A stretch of DNA of 6,729 bases from a bacterium (GTDB lineage: Bacteria > Electryoneota > Electryoneia > Electryoneales > Electryoneaceae), in contig WJJA01000147.1 in assembly GCA_014729955.1 (NCBI GenBank), positions 1 to 6,729 of the forward strand, written 5' to 3'. Under the pieces are notes generated by a model, which had not been told where the DNA came from, ran no database searches, and saw only the letters and a list, made by a program, of their open reading frames with translations. Made by a program: the position numbers and the translations under genes. Position 1 is the first letter of the stretch; every line of letters begins with the position of its first letter. This document shows positions 5,919 through 6,729 of this stretch, one piece after another.

Positions 5919-6729
5919 ATGACGTCAGCCTTCTACTCGCAGAGAAAGCGCTTCATCATCATCGTCGCGATGGTCGTCACGGGCCTCTCAACCGCCGGCT
6001 GCAGCCGTCAACCTCTTCCTCTGCAGGCCCGTCTCAACGCCGGACCCGGCGATCCGGTCTTCACCACCTATTGCGCTGCGTTAGAACGTGCGGAATTCGC
6101 CCTGGACGAAGGCTATCACTTCCGCTATGATGATCCCGAACGTTCGCCCGCCTTCGCCTCCGACCACAGCGGCGAATGGCGCCTGGAATGGATCGTGAAC
6201 GGCAACACGGTTCAAAAACAGTCTGACTACCACCGGCAGCCGGTGATCACGACATCATGGCCCGATATGGTACGCTACCATGCATCGATCCATGAAGACC
6301 TCCGGATCGACGCACAGTTGATCGTGCAATCCTCCCACACCGCGTTGCATGACGTCTCCGTTGAAAACACGGGACAAACTTCGCACCGTATCGAGTTGCT
6401 GTCATCCTTTCACAGCGGAAGTGACAGGGCGTACAGCGATGTCGATTATTTGGACACACATGTCCGATTTGTTCACCGTCCCTGTCCGGACAGCTGGATG
6501 GTAAGCCATGAACAGCCGTTTGTATCGCCGGTGCACAATCTGTTCATGATGACCGAGGACGGCATTCCGGCATACGATCAAGCCGGTGGATGGCTGCGTG
6601 TGTCCGACACCGAACCGGCGGCTATCGCGCCACAGGTTCATGTCGGGAAGGACTCGAAATACGTAGTGTGGGGGCGCATGACGGACGCCGACGGCAATCG
6701 CATCCAACTCCTGGAAAACGACCTGCGCA
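5919..6729 (+). CDS. Lipoprotein, probable glycoside hydrolase-associated beta-rich N-terminal part (cut by window end)
   Basis: The frame is open from the ATG at 5919 to the last base (270 full codons) with no stop, so the gene continues outside the window. AAGGGGGA lies 8 nt upstream of the ATG. Residues 10-28 (RKR then a hydrophobic stretch, lipobox TAGC, Cys28) give a lipoprotein signal. The remainder alternates short beta strands; HDVSVENTGQTSHRIELL (144-161) is typical of the beta-sandwich that precedes (alpha/alpha)6 barrels in GH133-, GH63- and GH65-like enzymes, where it describes strand pairs built around NTG-type turns. A catalytic domain would follow downstream but is not visible. 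It may be a distant relative of the large hydrolase on the other strand, but no clear alignment of the visible part is evident. Divergent arrangement suggests shared regulation. Specific activity is unknown. Confidence 0.82.
   Translation, partial: MTSAFYSQRKRFIIIVAMVVTGLSTAGCSRQPLPLQARLNAGPGDPVFTTYCAALERAEFALDEGYHFRYDDPERSPAFASDHSGEWRLEWIVNGNTVQKQSDYHRQPVITTSWPDMVRYHASIHEDLRIDAQLIVQSSHTALHDVSVENTGQTSHRIELLSSFHSGSDRAYSDVDYLDTHVRFVHRPCPDSWMVSHEQPFVSPVHNLFMMTEDGIPAYDQAGGWLRVSDTEPAAIAPQVHVGKDSKYVVWGRMTDADGNRIQLLENDLR

Noticed and set aside
5594..6130. Plus-strand frame of 178 codons across the divergent promoter
   Set aside because: It begins antisense inside the M24 gene and ends in another frame of the third lipoprotein gene, which has a better ribosome site and a signal peptide.
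1..6729. CRISPR array, tRNA, rRNA, transposase or phage genes
   Set aside because: No regularly spaced repeats, tRNA-like sequence, rRNA motif or recombinase motif was seen on either strand.

Overview
The window looks like chromosomal DNA of a moderately GC-rich bacterium. Genes have Shine-Dalgarno sites (AAGG, GGGAGGAG, AAGGGG, AAGGGGGA), and three of the four genes encode proteins with a lipoprotein signal peptide ending in a lipobox Cys. The style fits an environmental heterotroph with a large extracytoplasmic hydrolase repertoire. I cannot assign a phylum from the sequence alone.

Layout. (1) 1-120: short flank with two small hairpins downstream of the regulator. (2) 121-510, minus: a Fur-superfamily regulator that keeps all five PerR-type metal-site residues. 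A probable sigma70 promoter and a 7-1-7 imperfect palindrome over its predicted transcription start suggest autoregulation. (3) 568-869: no convincing gene, but a striking nested inverted repeat at 611-705. (4) 870-1012: the 3' untranslated region of the gene to the right, ending in a good intrinsic terminator. It contains a hairpin that resembles the tip of bacterial SRP RNA without matching it fully. (5) 1013-5781, minus: a probable two-gene operon. A lipoprotein with an M24 (creatinase/prolidase-like) fold is followed after 56 bp by a 1157-residue lipoprotein that joins an amidotransferase-like Rossmann domain to a beta-sandwich and an (alpha/alpha)6 glycoside hydrolase domain. (6) 5782-5918: divergent promoter region. 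(7) 5919 to the window end, plus: a third lipoprotein, cut by the window edge, whose visible part looks like the N-terminal beta-rich domain of another glycoside-hydrolase-like protein.

Working together. The three lipoproteins form a divergently transcribed cluster that probably acts outside the cytoplasmic membrane on glycans or glycoconjugates, with the M24 protein possibly acting on a C-N bond of a peptide or amidine-type substrate. This is inference from family and position; no substrate can be read from the sequence. The PerR-like gene appears to be a separate transcription unit, because a terminator and about 300 bp without a gene lie between it and the operon.
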